From positions 1 to 25,192 of the forward strand of contig JBAWVO010000064.1 of the NCBI GenBank assembly GCA_037147235.1: a DNA stretch of 25,192 nt. Reading direction: 5' to 3'. Under the pieces are notes generated by a model. It was not told the DNA's origin and did no database searches. It saw nothing but the letters and a program-made list of their open reading frames with translations. Position numbers and translations under genes: made by a program. Numbering within the stretch: position 1 is the stretch's first letter; every line of letters begins with the position of its first letter. Shown here piece by piece: positions 13,038 to 20,172 of this stretch. The DNA comes from JANXQG01 sp037147235. GTDB lineage: Bacteria; Planctomycetota; Planctomycetia; Pirellulales; Thermoguttaceae.

Positions 13038-13994
13038 CTATTCTACCGCCGCAGTTCCTGCCTTGCGATATGGATATGGCACGCCCGACATCTGAGCCAA
13101 GGCCAGGATCAGCGATTGCGTGCCGTCGCGGCCGTGGCCTTGAGCCTGCACGCAGCGGTAAAGCTGTTCGGCCAGGGCGACGCCGGGCATCATTAGGTTC
13201 ATCCGCTTCGATTCGGCGAGGATGATGGCCATGTCCTTGAGGAAGTGCTCGACGAAGAAGCCAGGCGCAAAATTGCCCTGCAACATCCGCGGGCCATAGT
13301 TCACCAACGACCAACTCGATGCCGCGCCGGTGCTCACCGATTGCAATACCTTCTCTAGGTCGAGGCCCGCCTTGTAGCCGTAGAGCAGTGATTCGCAGAC
13401 GCCGACCATGCACGAAGCAATCAACGCTTGATTGACCATCTTCGTATGCTGGCCGGAACCTGGTCCGCCATGGTGGACGATCGTTTTGCCCAACGCCTGC
13501 CAGCAGGGTTGAAGTGCCGTCACCGCGCGGGCGTCACCGCCGATCATGATCGAGAGCCGCGCCTCGCGGGCACCCACATCGCCGCCGGAGACCGGGGCAT
13601 CGAGACTGATCACGCCGCGATTGAGTGCCTCGCGGGCAATCTCCACCGCCAGGGACGGCTCGCTCGTGGTCATATCGACAAGGATCGCTCCCTGACGGCA
13701 GCCGGCTAGAGAACCGTCACTGCCGAGGATCACTTCGCGGACGTCGGCCGGATAGCCGACGATGCTGAAGATAATGTCGGATTGCTCGGCCACGGCCCTG
13801 GGCGAATCGGCCCAACGTGCCCCTAGAGCCAATAACTTCTCGGCCTTCGACTTGCTGCGGTTATAGATCGTTACGGAAAAGCCGGCAAGCACGAGGTTCT
13901 CGCACATGCTCGCGCCCATCACGCCCGTGCCAATCCAGCCAAGACGGTGCGTGGAAGGAGAAACCAAGGGAAGGTCGGTCGCGAAGTCAGTCAT
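13038..13994 (-). CDS. NAD(P)-dependent beta-hydroxyacid dehydrogenase (3-hydroxyisobutyrate dehydrogenase family)
   Basis: A 318-aa protein. The N-terminal Rossmann fold has GWIGTGVMGASM (19-30) and the acceptor strand IYNRSKSKAEKL; Arg after Asn at the strand end favours NADP(H) (inference). The substrate loop is DAPVSGGDVGA (132-142). The catalytic Lys185 lies in GSGQHTKMVNQ. The all-helical C-terminal domain includes GYKAGLDLEKVLQSV and FFVEHFLKDMAIILAESK. Members oxidise or reduce 3-hydroxyisobutyrate, tartronate semialdehyde/glycerate or succinic semialdehyde; the sequence does not settle which. Length is normal, with a short extra N-terminus (MTDFATDLPLVSPSTHR). No operon partner. Confidence 0.92.
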   Translation of the reverse strand: MTDFATDLPLVSPSTHRLGWIGTGVMGASMCENLVLAGFSVTIYNRSKSKAEKLLALGARWADSPRAVAEQSDIIFSIVGYPADVREVILGSDGSLAGCRQGAILVDMTTSEPSLAVEIAREALNRGVISLDAPVSGGDVGAREARLSIMIGGDARAVTALQPCWQALGKTIVHHGGPGSGQHTKMVNQALIASCMVGVCESLLYGYKAGLDLEKVLQSVSTGAASSWSLVNYGPRMLQGNFAPGFFVEHFLKDMAIILAESKRMNLMMPGVALAEQLYRCVQAQGHGRDGTQSLILALAQMSGVPYPYRKAGTAAVE

Positions 13995-14019
13995 CGTAGT
14001 CAGGGGCTATCCGAAAAGC

Positions 14020-14042
14020 CCCCTCTCCCTCTGGGAGAGGGG
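14020..14042. repeat. Perfect GC hairpin between two minus-strand genes
   Basis: CCCCTCTCCC and GGGAGAGGGG pair perfectly around TCT. It is followed by a G-rich run. This 'ccctctccctctgggagaggg' element is widespread in intergenic bacterial DNA (general knowledge). Here it lies 26 bases after the stop of the 112-aa gene and may terminate it, though no T-run follows. Confidence 0.7.
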
Positions 14043-14067
14043 CGGGGGGTGAGGGTTCCCGGAAAAT

Positions 14068-14406
14068 TCATGGCCCATAGGTAGCGTACTTTTCAAGCAT
14101 CTGACACAATCGATGCGATTTCATGTTCCCCAGGCTCGGCTGTAGCACCTCGGCAAAGTCAGCCAAGTCCTCAATGATCCCACGGCGATCCGGCAATTCG
14201 TAGGCCGGGTCAATCGTTAAAGGGTACGCCCGCTGCCACATGTCGGCCAATCGCTCATCCCTTGACTCGTCAAGCAGAGACTCGATCTTGGCGCGATAGG
14301 CTTTTCTAGCCGCAATCCTGGTGTCGCTCTTGGTTGCCGTGGCGTTGCTGGTACTCACGAACCTTTCAAGTTTTGGCGTAACTGCGGATTTTTGGTCGTT
14401 GTTCAT
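14068..14406 (-). CDS. Hypothetical 112-aa protein
   Basis: I do not recognise the family. The N-terminus is polar and Ser/Thr/Ala-rich (MNNDQKSAVTPKLERFVSTSNATATKSD), then basic-acidic helices (RIAARKAYRAKIESLLDESRDERLADMWQRAYPL) and a second helical part (GIIEDLADFAEVLQPSLGNMKSHRLCQMLEKYATYGP). No membrane segment, signal peptide or catalytic motif. A good ribosome-binding site (GAGAGGAA about six bases upstream of the ATG) supports the start and the gene. It is divergent from the ThuA-like gene across a 213-base gap. Probably cytoplasmic; function unknown. Confidence 0.7.
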   Translation of the reverse strand: MNNDQKSAVTPKLERFVSTSNATATKSDTRIAARKAYRAKIESLLDESRDERLADMWQRAYPLTIDPAYELPDRRGIIEDLADFAEVLQPSLGNMKSHRLCQMLEKYATYGP

Positions 14407-14522
14407 TGGTCATTCCTCTCTAGGGTAAAGGTTTCCGTCGATTCCGAAGTCTTGCACCTAAAAAGCCGACGTGGCGGCCAAGTCCTCACGCAACGGTGTC
14501 GATCTCTTGTATTGAAGCAGGT

Positions 14523-14548
14523 GTCTATAATAAAAAATTTGGTCTATA
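14523..14548. promoter_or_regulatory. GTCTATA direct repeat in a divergent intergenic region
   Basis: GTCTATA occurs at 14523-14529 and 14542-14548, separated by an A/T tract (AATAAAAAATTT). The 19-base period and the position between divergent genes suggest an operator, but no regulator can be named. Confidence 0.3.
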
Positions 14549-14575
14549 GAAACTGGCTCGACCACGTGTTATACT
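14547..14575 (+). promoter_or_regulatory. Weak promoter candidate for the ThuA-like gene
   Basis: TATACT (14570-14575) is 17 bases from TAGAAA (14547-14552), a 4/6 match to the -35 consensus. The -10 context GTTATACTAG is the same as in the stronger promoter at 3457. The start codon is 45 bases downstream. Confidence 0.35.
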
Positions 14576-14619
14576 AGCAGTCATGCTTTCCAATTCGCCC
14601 CGTTCAGAATGCCATTCTC

Positions 14620-15636
14620 ATGAACCGCATCCCACGTTTTCTTCCACTTCGGACTACATCGTTGGCAATTCTGCTCATTCTTACCGCGACTGCGGTCCAG
14701 GCCGAGACGCCGAGCGTTGTGCTGCAAGGCAAGGCCGGGCTGCTGACGGGCAAAAATGTCGTGCTCATCGCCGCCGACGATGAATACCGCAGTGAGGAAT
14801 TGATCCCCCAACTGGCCAAGATCCTCGCTGTCCACCACGGTTGCAAATGCTCGGTGCTTTTTACCGTCAATCCAACGACCGGCTTCATCGATCCCGGTGC
14901 CCAGAACATTCCAGGGCTAGAAGCCCTCGATTCCGCCGACTTGTTGGTAATCTTCGCCCGCTTTCGCGAACTGCCGGATAAGCAGATGAAGCATTTTGTC
15001 GACTATATCGAATCGGGCAAGCCGATTATCGGTCTACGGACGGCGACGCATTCATTCAACTATGTGCGGCACAAGGACAATCCTTATGCCAAGTACAGCT
15101 TCAACAACGCGAAATTCTCCGGCGGCTTCGGCCGGCAGGTGCTGGGCGAAACGTGGATCGACCACTACGGGCATCATAACGTTGAAAGCACGCGAGGCAT
15201 CATCGCCCCGGGCATGGAGCAGCATCCGATCGTCCGCGGCGTGGGCGAGATTTGGGGGCCGTCGGACGTATATACCATCACCACGCTGACCGGTGATAGC
15301 AAGCCGCTGGTGCTCGGCCACGTACTAGTAGGCATGAAACCGACCGATCCACCTAATGAAAAGAAAAAGCCCGTGCCGGTCGCCTGGACGAAGAGCTATA
15401 CGGGCACCCAGGGGAAGGCGTCGCGGGTATTCACAACCACCATGGGCCACGCCGACGACCTAAAGTGCGAAAACTTCCGCCGCCTTTTGGTCAACGCCTG
15501 CTATTGGTGCATGGGGCTGGAAGAGAAGATTCCCGCCCAGGCCAAGGTTGACCTGGTCGGTGCCTACGATCCCAGTCCAATTCATAACGGCGGGTTCAAG
15601 AAAAACGTGAAGCCTTCAGATTGCCGGTTAGAATGA
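14620..15636 (+). CDS. Exported ThuA-like (glutamine-amidotransferase-fold) protein
   Basis: A 338-aa protein with a signal peptide (MNRIPRFLPLRTTSLAILLILTATAVQA, cleavage before Glu29). The mature part has the ThuA-like fold seen in trehalose-utilisation-type and many planctomycete secreted proteins: NVVLIAADDEYRSEELIPQLAKIL, then LDSADLLVIFARFRELPDKQMKHFVDYIESGKPIIGLRTATHSF (about 103-146) and HPIVRGVGEIWGPSDVYTI. The C-terminal part includes RVFTTTMGHADDLKCENFRRLLVNACYWCMGLEEKI, the usual end of this family. Substrate unknown; roles in sugar metabolism are proposed for relatives. No clear ribosome-binding site at ATG 14620, but the signal peptide begins right there. Confidence 0.88.
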   Translation: MNRIPRFLPLRTTSLAILLILTATAVQAETPSVVLQGKAGLLTGKNVVLIAADDEYRSEELIPQLAKILAVHHGCKCSVLFTVNPTTGFIDPGAQNIPGLEALDSADLLVIFARFRELPDKQMKHFVDYIESGKPIIGLRTATHSFNYVRHKDNPYAKYSFNNAKFSGGFGRQVLGETWIDHYGHHNVESTRGIIAPGMEQHPIVRGVGEIWGPSDVYTITTLTGDSKPLVLGHVLVGMKPTDPPNEKKKPVPVAWTKSYTGTQGKASRVFTTTMGHADDLKCENFRRLLVNACYWCMGLEEKIPAQAKVDLVGAYDPSPIHNGGFKKNVKPSDCRLE

Positions 15637-15691
15637 TTGATTCGCAAGCGAGTCGTGACTTTCCTTGGATTCCCGGCTACCTGAGAGCCAG

Positions 15692-17392
15692 ATGAGTGCT
15701 ACGATGCGGCAACTGTTCACCGAAACCGAACTCCACAACCTTCTTCAGCAGGAAGAGGGCCAGTTTTTGGAGTTCAAGTCGCTGTGGAATTTGACGGGCG
15801 AAAACCGAAAGGTCATCGACCGCCGGACTGTGCGGGACACCATCGCGCAGTACATCGCGGCTTTCGCCAACGCAGACGGCGGTACGCTGTTGCTGGGCGT
15901 GGACAACGACGGTTCGCCTACAGGTCACGGTTATCCCGAGGAGGCAATCACCGAATTTCTGGCTGTGCCCGAGCGTCGCCTTCGTCCGGCGGTGGCGATC
16001 CGACACCAGCGGAGTACGCTGGGTGGTAAGGAGATCGTCGTTATCCAAGTGAACATTGAACCCGAGGCCGTGATGGTCGATGGCGATGGGTTTCCGTACC
16101 GCGTCGGCGATCAGATCCGACTGGAGCCGCAAGAGGTGATCAACCAGCGGAAGCAAGCATACCGGACAACGGGTTATGACCGCCGGGTGCAGTCGGAAGC
16201 AACGCTGGACGACCTTGATCTTGATCTGGCTCGTGATTTCCTCTCAGGTTCCGTCTATCGTGACCGATCTGCGGAAGCTACGCTGCGCGAACTTGGTTTG
16301 ATCCTGCCAAGAGGCGGCGGGATGGCCGTGACCAATGCAGCCTTACTGCTGTTCGCCAAGCGGCCGTTCGCGCGCTGGCATCCCCGAGCCGGGATTCGCG
16401 TGTTTCGCGTGAACGGTATCGAACGCCGTCATGGCAGGCACCGAAACGTAGCGCAACTTGAAAGCCCGATCGAGCCGCCGCTAGCCCTGGCGATTGCCGA
16501 GGCTCATCGGGTGGCCTCCAGCCAGATCAAGAAGTCGGAAAAGTTGCACGATCTGTTCTTTCGTGAAATGTCGGAATACCCTGAGTTCGCTTGGCAGGAG
16601 GCGATCATCAACGCCGTGGCGCACCGCGACTACAATGATCAGGGTCGGGAGATCGAGGTCTGGTTCTTCGACGACCGCATGGAGGTACTCAGCCCAGGCG
16701 ATCTGGTGCCGCCGGTAACCTTGGAGATATTGCAGCGACGGCACCCAAGCCACGCGAGCCGCAATCCACTGTTGGTCCGCGCCCTGGCGCAGGTTGGCAT
16801 CATGCGGGACGAAGGAGAGGGCATCCCGAGGATATTCGAGGAGATGGAGGAGTCACTCTTGAAGCAGCCGGAGATTACTGTGGAGGCGTCACAGTTCTCC
16901 GTTGTGCTGCGCAACGAACCAGCAACGCCTGGACCCAGCACGGAATGGCAAGGTGTGGTGGCGGGTTTGGACCTGGGGACTATCCAGAAGCGGACTCTAC
17001 TGGCACAGCCGGAAGGGTTTACCAGCACCGACTACCTGCGTATCAGCGGGATGAGCAGGGAAGAGGCTGCCCGCGAAATCCAGGACATGGTAGGCAAGGG
17101 TGTCGTGTTGCTCGTGACTTCGCCCGCGGATGGCCCGATGTATAGGCCATCACGCGAGTTGCGCGAGACTCGGCTGTGGTTGAAGCGTCGATGGCCAATC
17201 CTACGTTCTTTTTTCCAGGGTCATGACCGGATGACAAATGGCGACTACCGGGAAATCGCCGGGTTGACACGCTATGTGGCGGTTCGTGAGTTGGCGAGAT
17301 TGGTTGACATGGGCTTTCTGTTGCCCAGCGGCGAGCGACGAGGTGCCCATTATCTTTCCGGTCCCCGTTTGGCCCAGGAGCAATCAGGATAG
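15692..17392 (+). CDS. AlbA_2 (Schlafen-like) domain protein with RecG-type ATPase region
   Basis: A TTG at 15665 is possible, but ATG 15692 with GAGAG upstream gives MSATMRQLFTETELHNLL, the usual beginning; 566 aa. The N-terminal AlbA_2 domain (about 8-150) has EGQFLEFKSLW, then DTIAQYIAAFANADGGTLLLGVDNDGSPTG. The middle carries a GHKL-like HATPase_c_4 region: EAIINAVAHRDY (303-314), SPGDLVPP and RDEGEGIPRI (372-381). The C-terminus has winged-helix pieces (TNGDYREIAGLTRYVAVRELARLVDMGFLL). Such proteins are annotated as putative DNA-binding transcriptional regulators or RecG-related helicases; actual roles are mostly unknown, and some lie in defence islands. No defence partners are seen here. 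A perfect inverted repeat begins on its stop codon. Confidence 0.88.
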   Translation: MSATMRQLFTETELHNLLQQEEGQFLEFKSLWNLTGENRKVIDRRTVRDTIAQYIAAFANADGGTLLLGVDNDGSPTGHGYPEEAITEFLAVPERRLRPAVAIRHQRSTLGGKEIVVIQVNIEPEAVMVDGDGFPYRVGDQIRLEPQEVINQRKQAYRTTGYDRRVQSEATLDDLDLDLARDFLSGSVYRDRSAEATLRELGLILPRGGGMAVTNAALLLFAKRPFARWHPRAGIRVFRVNGIERRHGRHRNVAQLESPIEPPLALAIAEAHRVASSQIKKSEKLHDLFFREMSEYPEFAWQEAIINAVAHRDYNDQGREIEVWFFDDRMEVLSPGDLVPPVTLEILQRRHPSHASRNPLLVRALAQVGIMRDEGEGIPRIFEEMEESLLKQPEITVEASQFSVVLRNEPATPGPSTEWQGVVAGLDLGTIQKRTLLAQPEGFTSTDYLRISGMSREEAAREIQDMVGKGVVLLVTSPADGPMYRPSRELRETRLWLKRRWPILRSFFQGHDRMTNGDYREIAGLTRYVAVRELARLVDMGFLLPSGERRGAHYLSGPRLAQEQSG

Positions 17393-17416
17393 TTATGTGC
17401 GATTTTCGCACATAAC
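17392..17416. promoter_or_regulatory. Perfect 11-bp inverted repeat starting at the stop codon
   Basis: GTTATGTGCGA (17392-17402), TTT, TCGCACATAAC (17406-17416). The first G is the last base of the AlbA_2 gene's TAG. There is no T-run after it, so it is not a classical terminator; it may be an operator or an RNA hairpin. Confidence 0.6.
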
Positions 17417-17448
17417 TGCCGCACATATCTCATAACTCGTTGCTAAAA

Positions 17449-17478
17449 AACGACTTACATGAATTCATAACGGCTTAC
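17449..17478. promoter_or_regulatory. Palindrome flanked by direct repeats
   Basis: AACGACTTAC (17449-17458), the palindrome ATGAATTCAT (17459-17468), then AACGGCTTAC (17469-17478). CATAAC occurs at 17411, 17431 and 17466. The gap 17393-17638 holds no gene. Confidence 0.35.
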
Positions 17479-17553
17479 GAGCGATAGGAGTACTCGTAAC
17501 TCTCAGAGACTAAGGTTTTATGCGTATTTTTCTGTACTAATGTTCCTTTACTG

Positions 17554-17625
17554 AGAACCTATCCCAGAACCCTGAGATGATCCTGGATATTACCGGGCTC
17601 AATCCGGTTCTCGGATATAGGTTCT
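17554..17625. promoter_or_regulatory. Inverted repeat in the leader of the oxidoreductase gene
   Basis: AGAACCTAT (17554-17562) and ATAGGTTCT (17617-17625) are perfect inverted copies 54 bases apart. The right copy sits just before the AAGGAGA ribosome-binding site of the gene starting at 17639. A leader RNA folding these together would bring structure next to that site; this is inference. Confidence 0.35.
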
Positions 17626-17638
17626 AAGGAGACCCATC

Positions 17639-18976
17639 ATGCCCAGTAATCTATCGACACGTCGCAAGTTCCTTCAGCAAACCGGCGGAGCGTTGGCCGG
17701 GGTCGCACTGGCCAGTGCAATCTCGCAACGTGCCTATGCCGGCGAGGATAACACAATCAAAATTGCCCTGGTGGGCTGCGGTGGCCGCGGCAACGGGGCG
17801 GTCCACGAGGCCCTGCAAACCGCGGGGCCTAAGAAACTGGTCGCTGTCGCCGATTTCTTCCAGGACAAAGTGCGAGGCTGCGTCAAGGGGTTGACCCGCA
17901 GTCCGCTGGCCAAGCAGGTCGATGTTCCGGCGGACTGCCAGTTCGTCGGCCTTGATGCTTACAAGAAGGCGATCGATGCGGTCGGCCCCGGCGGAGTCGT
18001 GCTCTTGGCCACGCCGCCCGCCTTTCGGCCGATCCATCTGGAATATGCCGTGGCGAAAGGGTGCCATGTGTTCATGGAGAAGTCTTTCGCCGTCGACGCT
18101 CCCGGCATCCGCCGCGTGCTCAAGGCCGGCGAAGAAGCGACGAAGAAGAATCTCAAAATCGCCGGTGGGCTTCGCTGCCGCCACGAAGCACCGCTGGAGC
18201 AAGCCGTTGGCAAGATCCAAGAAGGCATCATCGGCGATCCGATCTCCCTCTGGGCCTATCGCGTGCATGGTCCCGTCGGTTTTCATCCCCGCACGTCGGA
18301 TGTCAACGAGTTGGCCCACCAGATCCGCAATTACTCCTGCTACACCTGGCTCAACGGCAGTTTCCTCTTGGACTGGCTGATCCATAACCTCGACGTCTGT
18401 TGTTGGATCAAGAACGCGTGGCCCGTTTCCGCCCAGGGGCAAGGCGGTCGCCAAACTCGCACCGAGGCCGATCAACTCTTCGATCATTACGCGGTGGAGT
18501 ATACGTTTGCCGACGGCACGCGGTTGATGGCTCAGGGCCGGTTGATGACCGGCTGCTGGGAGTTCTTTGGCGTCACGGTCCATGGCAGCAAGGGGTCGGC
18601 GGTCCTCGGCGAAGGGCAGAACATGCCGCGAATCTTCAAGGGGCATCAGCAAACTGCCGCCAACCAGATCTGGAAGCCCGCCAAAGGACAGCATAAGAAC
18701 CCGTACCAGGTCGAGCATGACCTGTTGTTCGAGGCTATTCGCAAGGATAAGCCTTATAACGAAACGGAATTTAGCGCCAAGGCCGCCATGGCCGGCATCC
18801 TCGGGCGGATGGCCGCCGAATCGGGCCGCGAGATCACCTGGGATCAGGCCCTGGCCTCTAATCTGGAGCTGGCGCCGGGATTGGATAACCTCACGATGAA
18901 CTCGACCCCGCCCGTCGTTCCGGACGCACAAGGTCGATATCCGATCGCCATGCCGGGGTTTACGAAGGTACTGTAA
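17639..18976 (+). CDS. Tat-exported Gfo/Idh/MocA-family oxidoreductase
   Basis: A 445-aa protein. The N-terminus is a twin-arginine signal: STRRKFLQQTGGALAGVALASAISQRAYAG, with Arg8-Arg9. The Rossmann fold follows: IKIALVGCGGRGNGAV (40-54), VAVADFFQDK, LATPPAFRPIHLEYAVAKGCHVFMEKS. The usual EKP motif is EKS here (147-149), keeping the Lys. The C-terminal alpha/beta domain has WLNGSFLLDWLIHNLDVCCW and VEYTFADGTRLMAQGRLM. The family oxidises or reduces sugars and related polyols with a bound NAD(P); planctomycetes carry many Tat-exported copies of unknown substrate. The start has AAGGAGA upstream. A cupin gene follows after 23 bases, so both may act on the same sugar. Confidence 0.93.
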   Translation: MPSNLSTRRKFLQQTGGALAGVALASAISQRAYAGEDNTIKIALVGCGGRGNGAVHEALQTAGPKKLVAVADFFQDKVRGCVKGLTRSPLAKQVDVPADCQFVGLDAYKKAIDAVGPGGVVLLATPPAFRPIHLEYAVAKGCHVFMEKSFAVDAPGIRRVLKAGEEATKKNLKIAGGLRCRHEAPLEQAVGKIQEGIIGDPISLWAYRVHGPVGFHPRTSDVNELAHQIRNYSCYTWLNGSFLLDWLIHNLDVCCWIKNAWPVSAQGQGGRQTRTEADQLFDHYAVEYTFADGTRLMAQGRLMTGCWEFFGVTVHGSKGSAVLGEGQNMPRIFKGHQQTAANQIWKPAKGQHKNPYQVEHDLLFEAIRKDKPYNETEFSAKAAMAGILGRMAAESGREITWDQALASNLELAPGLDNLTMNSTPPVVPDAQGRYPIAMPGFTKVL

Positions 18977-18999
18977 GCTAGGAGAAGCTTCCAAGCATC

Positions 19000-19380
19000 A
19001 TGAAGATCATCCGCGCCGGCGACAAGCCGTTCATTCCCGCCAGCCACGAGAATCCGCTCGCCCCCGGCGTGTGGAAGAAAGTCCTCTTTCAGCGAGACGA
19101 GCTTCAGCCCGGCACCGTGCAGATGGTCAATTGGGCCAGACTGCCGGTGGGCAACAGCTTTTCGGCCCATTACCACGAGGACATGCAGGAGATTTTTATT
19201 ATCGTGGCGGGCGAGGCCGAGATGGTCGTGTCAGGCGAGACGGTGGTACTCGGCTGCGGTGACACAATCGCGATTGACCCGCGAGAGATTCATCGCATGA
19301 CGAACTGCGGCAGCAAAGACGTGGAGTATGTGGTTTTGGGAATTACCGGGAACCAGGGCGGAAAGACGGTGGTGGTGTAG
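19000..19380 (+). CDS. Single-domain cupin (cupin_2)
   Basis: A 126-aa small beta-barrel protein. Cupin motif 1 is GNSFSAHYHEDMQEIFIIVAGEAEM, with candidate metal ligands His57, His59 and Glu64; motif 2 is GDTIAIDPREIHRMTNCG with His98. All four typical metal ligands are present. No signal peptide. Such proteins act as sugar isomerases, dioxygenases or small-molecule binders; the sequence does not show which. AGGAGA upstream and 23 bases from the oxidoreductase stop indicate one transcript. A MITE-like element begins 38 bases after the stop. Confidence 0.88.
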   Translation: MKIIRAGDKPFIPASHENPLAPGVWKKVLFQRDELQPGTVQMVNWARLPVGNSFSAHYHEDMQEIFIIVAGEAEMVVSGETVVLGCGDTIAIDPREIHRMTNCGSKDVEYVVLGITGNQGGKTVVV

Positions 19381-19417
19381 TTTCCATTGTAGCCGGGCAT
19401 TCTGTGCGCGGAGATTA

Positions 19418-19527
19418 GGATCGGCGCATCAATAAGTGTCGCAAGAAAAGTAGTAGGCGCATTCCGTGTGCCGTCTGCCCCCGCTCGGCGGATGGGCAAA
19501 ACACGACAGTTATTGGTGCGCCGGTCC
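19418..19527. mobile_element. 110-bp MITE-like element, copy B
   Basis: The reverse complement matches copy A (8394-8503) along its whole 110 bases with scattered substitutions. Ends: GGATCGGCGCATCAATAAGTGTC and the inverted GGACCGGCGCACCAATAACTGTC, three mismatches. TTA lies directly on both sides (19415-19417 and 19528-19530), a possible 3-bp target duplication. The wider gap 19381-20172 holds only repeats and no supportable gene. Confidence 0.75.
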
Positions 19528-19656
19528 TTACGAGCGAAGCAATGAAACGCCGACTAATCGCGGCACGAGAACGTTAGGACGACTGTTCGATGGAGATAGC
19601 ACGTGAGAGAGTTGATCTTTGAGTTGGCGTGGGAGGCCAGCGGCAGATCGCCGCGC

Positions 19657-19708
19657 GTCTTCATGGCCATTTATGGTCATTCCCGGCGCAGCCGGTAATA
19701 GGCCCGTG
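19657..19708. repeat. 52-bp direct repeat, copy 1
   Basis: Begins GTCTTCATGGCCATTTATGG and ends AATAGGCCCGTG. It is identical to 25141-25192 except T/C at one position. The first 16 bases or so occur a third time at about 19899-19914. It runs into the hairpin cluster below. Confidence 0.85.
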
Positions 19709-19830
19709 CTTCAGCACGGGTTGGGAATGACCGCGATCGATCGCCCCCCCTCGTCCCGACCGCCGTAGGCGGTCGGGACGAGGGGGGAAGGGGAGGGGGG
19801 TTGGCCGCGTAACCCGTGCTAAAGCACGGG
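19703..19830. repeat. Cluster of three strong GC hairpins
   Basis: CCCGTGCT-TC-AGCACGGG (19703-19720); a perfect 20-bp stem around GTA (arms 19745-19764 and 19768-19787, CCCCCCTCGTCC...); and CCCGTGCT-AA-AGCACGGG (19813-19830), whose stem equals the first. The outer pair brackets the central stem. Probably a REP/BIME-type extragenic palindromic unit. Confidence 0.8.
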
Positions 19831-19937
19831 CCGAATACCGCCGATGGCGGGAACGAGCCTGAAGGCCCGTGGGGGAGGGGCATTGGTAGGCCGCCATGCG
19901 TCTTCATGGCCATTTTGAGACCGCCCGCCTTTGGAGT

Positions 19938-19955
19938 GCGGTGGCTTGCCACCGC
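19938..19955. repeat. GC hairpin GCGGTGGC-TT-GCCACCGC
   Basis: A perfect 8-bp stem with a 2-base centre, in the same gene-free region. It belongs to the extragenic palindrome type seen nearby, with a different stem. Confidence 0.7.
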
Positions 19956-20069
19956 TTTCCAATACGGCCAGTCCGGAACGAACAAACCTGACCCCGGTTC
20001 CGGTTCGGCACGGGTCTCCCGACCCCGCCGAAACGTCGGACCGAAGGTTTCCTGTTCACTGGGAGACCT

Positions 20070-20108
20070 TCGGTCGGCGGTGTGGCTCGGTCAGAGACCG
20101 GCCACAAC
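20070..20108. repeat. 39-bp dispersed repeat, copy 2
   Basis: The reverse complement matches 6846-6884 with four mismatches. It lies about 65 bases after the end of the giant gene on the minus strand, as copy 1 lies just after the end of the thioredoxin-fusion gene; both have the same orientation relative to the gene they follow. Confidence 0.8.
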
Positions 20109-20172
20109 AGACCGCAAGCCTATAACCATGTTCGGCGCGGGTCTCCTGACCGCCGCCGAACAGACCGCCCGC

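Noticed and set aside
14392..14577. 61-codon plus-strand frame between the 112-aa gene and the ThuA-like gene
   Set aside because: No ribosome-binding site, odd composition, and it covers the A/T-rich divergent promoter region.
17651..18994. 447-codon minus-strand frame opposite the Gfo/Idh/MocA gene
   Set aside because: A long antisense shadow of a GC-rich gene; no family motifs, while the plus strand has a Tat signal and a full oxidoreductase fold.
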